64,000 nt of DNA from Odobenus rosmarus divergens (lineage: Eukaryota > Chordata > Mammalia > Carnivora > Odobenidae). The stretch lies in NCBI RefSeq assembly GCF_000321225.1, contig NW_004451013.1, positions 302,372 to 366,371 on the forward strand. Direction: 5' to 3'. Made by a program: the position numbers and the translations under genes. The notes under the pieces were generated by a model. The model was not told the DNA's origin, did not search any database, and was given only the letters and a program-made list of their open reading frames with translations. Of the stretch, positions 62,295 to 64,000 are shown piece by piece; within the stretch, counting starts at the first letter, position 1; each line of letters starts with the position of its first letter.

Positions 62295-63885
62295 TTACAA
62301 CACAAAAGCCCATGGCAGGGTTGTGGGAGATGAGGCTGATCAGCAGATAGGGGCCGGAACATGCACTGCCTCCTAAGTAAATTGTCCACTTTATCCCCGT
62401 TTGCTGGCCACAGTATTTTTAATGTCGGTAGCCCCAGTGTTCTGTTCAGTTTAGCATTTATCTGAATTATTAAGATAAGCCCAGGGAAGTTTGGTAAGCT
62501 CCACTTCCACCGGGACATGTCTCTTGGGGCGCTGTGTGAGAGTCACATGCGCAGCGACCATTCTGACCTTCACAGGGGCTCAAATATGGAAGACAACTAG
62601 CAATATCCCCCCTCTCTTTCCAGACCCTATCCAGATATGGTGTGAGCATCACCTTCCACTCAAATACGTGAGTGGTTAGGGACAGCTATCTTCTTCATCA
62701 TCAGGGGGTAGTGGCAGAAAGATTCAAAATGGCCACATTGTCCAGGCACATGGTGCTCTATTCCAAATCACCAGTGTTGTGTAGAAAAAAAAAATTACTT
62801 TTGGAAATAGATTTTTGAATAGAGCTGTTTTATAGGTCCATCAATACAATGAAACCAACTTGAGTGATTTTTATTACCTACTTTCATTCCTAAAAAGGTC
62901 CAGATTTTGGTGATTGATAAATGAATATGGTCACCTTATGGAAGGCTTTATTAAAAGTTTTAGATTTGACCCCAAGAGCAATAAAGCCAAAAAAGATGTA
63001 ATTAAGGAGTGAAGAAATGTTCAGATTTGCCTTTCCAAAATATTACCTCAAGCACACTAATGTGTTGTCTTAGAGTTGTTTGTTTACATGTCTGCTTGAT
63101 ATACTTTTTGTGTCTCCTCTCCATTTATATCCCCTCAGGTACTAGCACAGCCTTATCTGGGTCTTTAATACTTGATAAAGTTTTGACCTATTCTGAAATA
63201 TTCAAAGTGTTGTCCCTGTTTTTTCCCAGGTTTTTTCTTTTCATACTACCTGTACTTTTATTTTGATTTAATACTACCTATATTGATAAATATTAGTAAA
63301 ATAAAATCATAAAGATTTTTTAAAAAGAACTCCAAAGACTTTTTTCTAAAAATTGAATCTTCTAATTAGAAATATGAAATTAAGGACAATTAAAAATGGG
63401 TGAAGCATTATACTCAGCTTTCAGCTTTTTCTTGAGAGAAAATGAAAAGAAGGAATTTGAACAATTAGATGTCAAACAGGGCATTGGAATTACTTGTTGA
63501 TGAATATCAATTAATAGAACAGTAAACCTCCAGACTCTCTGTATTCTGCATATTGATCTATAGTCTGATACAGTCATGATTTTAGGTAGGGCATTTTGGT
63601 TAGCTGTTGGATATTCTTGGCAAGATTTAGAGATAAAACAAAATAAAATGGGGGGAGAGATATTTATAGTGGACAAGATTTCCCTCATTTTCAACAAGAT
63701 GGAAAGTAATTTATTTTGACACCTTCACTAAGTAAAATAAAGAATTGAAATTTTATGAATAATTTCTAAAAGGTCTGTAGTTGCTAGGGTCTTTCACAAC
63801 TTACCCTAAAACCATTTGTGGAATCTGGAAGATGGGGACACATTCTTCATGCACCTAACAAAATCTGCTCCATTCAAAAGGAAAG
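62295..63885. other. ADGRL4 intron, unassigned
   Basis: No exon was recognised in either strand. 62290-62700 is GC-richer than the rest of the intron but its short frames are open on both strands and carry nothing I know. Confidence 0.4.
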
Positions 63886-63889
63886 GATA

Positions 63890-64000
63890 TGTAGTAGTGA
63901 AAACTGCAGAATGTGCCTCTGGAAAGCATGAACTTGCCTCCACCACTCAGTAGCTGGGTGATCCTGAGTAAATTGCTTCACTAATGCTGCACTAAGCCTA
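63890..64000 (+). repeat. MIR SINE, forward, cut by the window edge
   Basis: GAAAGCATGAACTTGCCTCC, CACTCAGTAGCTGGGTGATC and CTGAGTAAATTGCTTCACTA are the MIR 5' half. Confidence 0.7.

Overview
The window is mammalian nuclear DNA and almost certainly comes from a carnivore. It carries about ten copies of the tRNA-Lys-derived carnivore SINE (CAN SINE/SINEC). Their head, B-box, CT-rich stretch and AAATAAATAAA-type tails look more like the arctoid type (bear, seal, mustelid) than the dog or cat type, and the L1 3' tails agree. The species is an inference from repeat style only. The DNA is AT-rich and intron- or intergenic-like, with no operons, no CRISPR array and no real tRNA or rRNA gene.

The one gene I can prove is the 3' end of ADGRL4 (ELTD1), an endothelial adhesion G-protein-coupled receptor, on the minus strand. 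Three coding exons are visible: 48246-48337 (end of TM5 and intracellular loop 3), 46756-46924 (TM6, extracellular loop 3 and TM7) and 46316-46378 (cytoplasmic tail and stop). All have GT/AG splice borders and matching phases, and together they read through to the receptor C-terminus. The 3' UTR runs down from 46315, with candidate poly(A) signals at 45644-45649 and 44981-44986. From 48338 to the right edge the window is a single intron of more than 15.6 kb; the next upstream exon was not found and probably lies beyond base 64000.

Region by region: 1-44.75 kb is sequence downstream of ADGRL4. It is a mosaic of ancient MIR, L2, MER5A-like and MaLR LTR elements, older L1M blocks (29.3-34 kb), carnivore SINEs and lineage-specific L1 tails. 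The stretch 44.75-50.5 kb, around the ADGRL4 3' end, is nearly free of recognisable transposons. The stretch 50.5-64 kb is intron with L2, an ERV-type LTR, a MaLR LTR, a palindromic DNA element, MIRs, an L1 tail and a tail-to-tail SINE pair.

I found no convincing new gene system. The best unexplained signals are: (i) two inverted MIR fragments near 4.3-4.8 kb sharing a 58-nt perfect match, far too similar for MIR age; (ii) two short L1 tails near 34.6 and 35.6 kb that share a non-L1 junction and a private variant, one of them lodged inside a SINE without an A-tail or obvious target-site duplication; (iii) a GC-rich non-repeat block at 14.6-15.3 kb with ETS-, TEAD- and GATA-like sites, a possible enhancer; (iv) an orphan exon-like 88-nt segment at 797-884 on the minus strand. 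Repeat family names were assigned by eye from remembered consensus features, so subfamily calls and edges are approximate.
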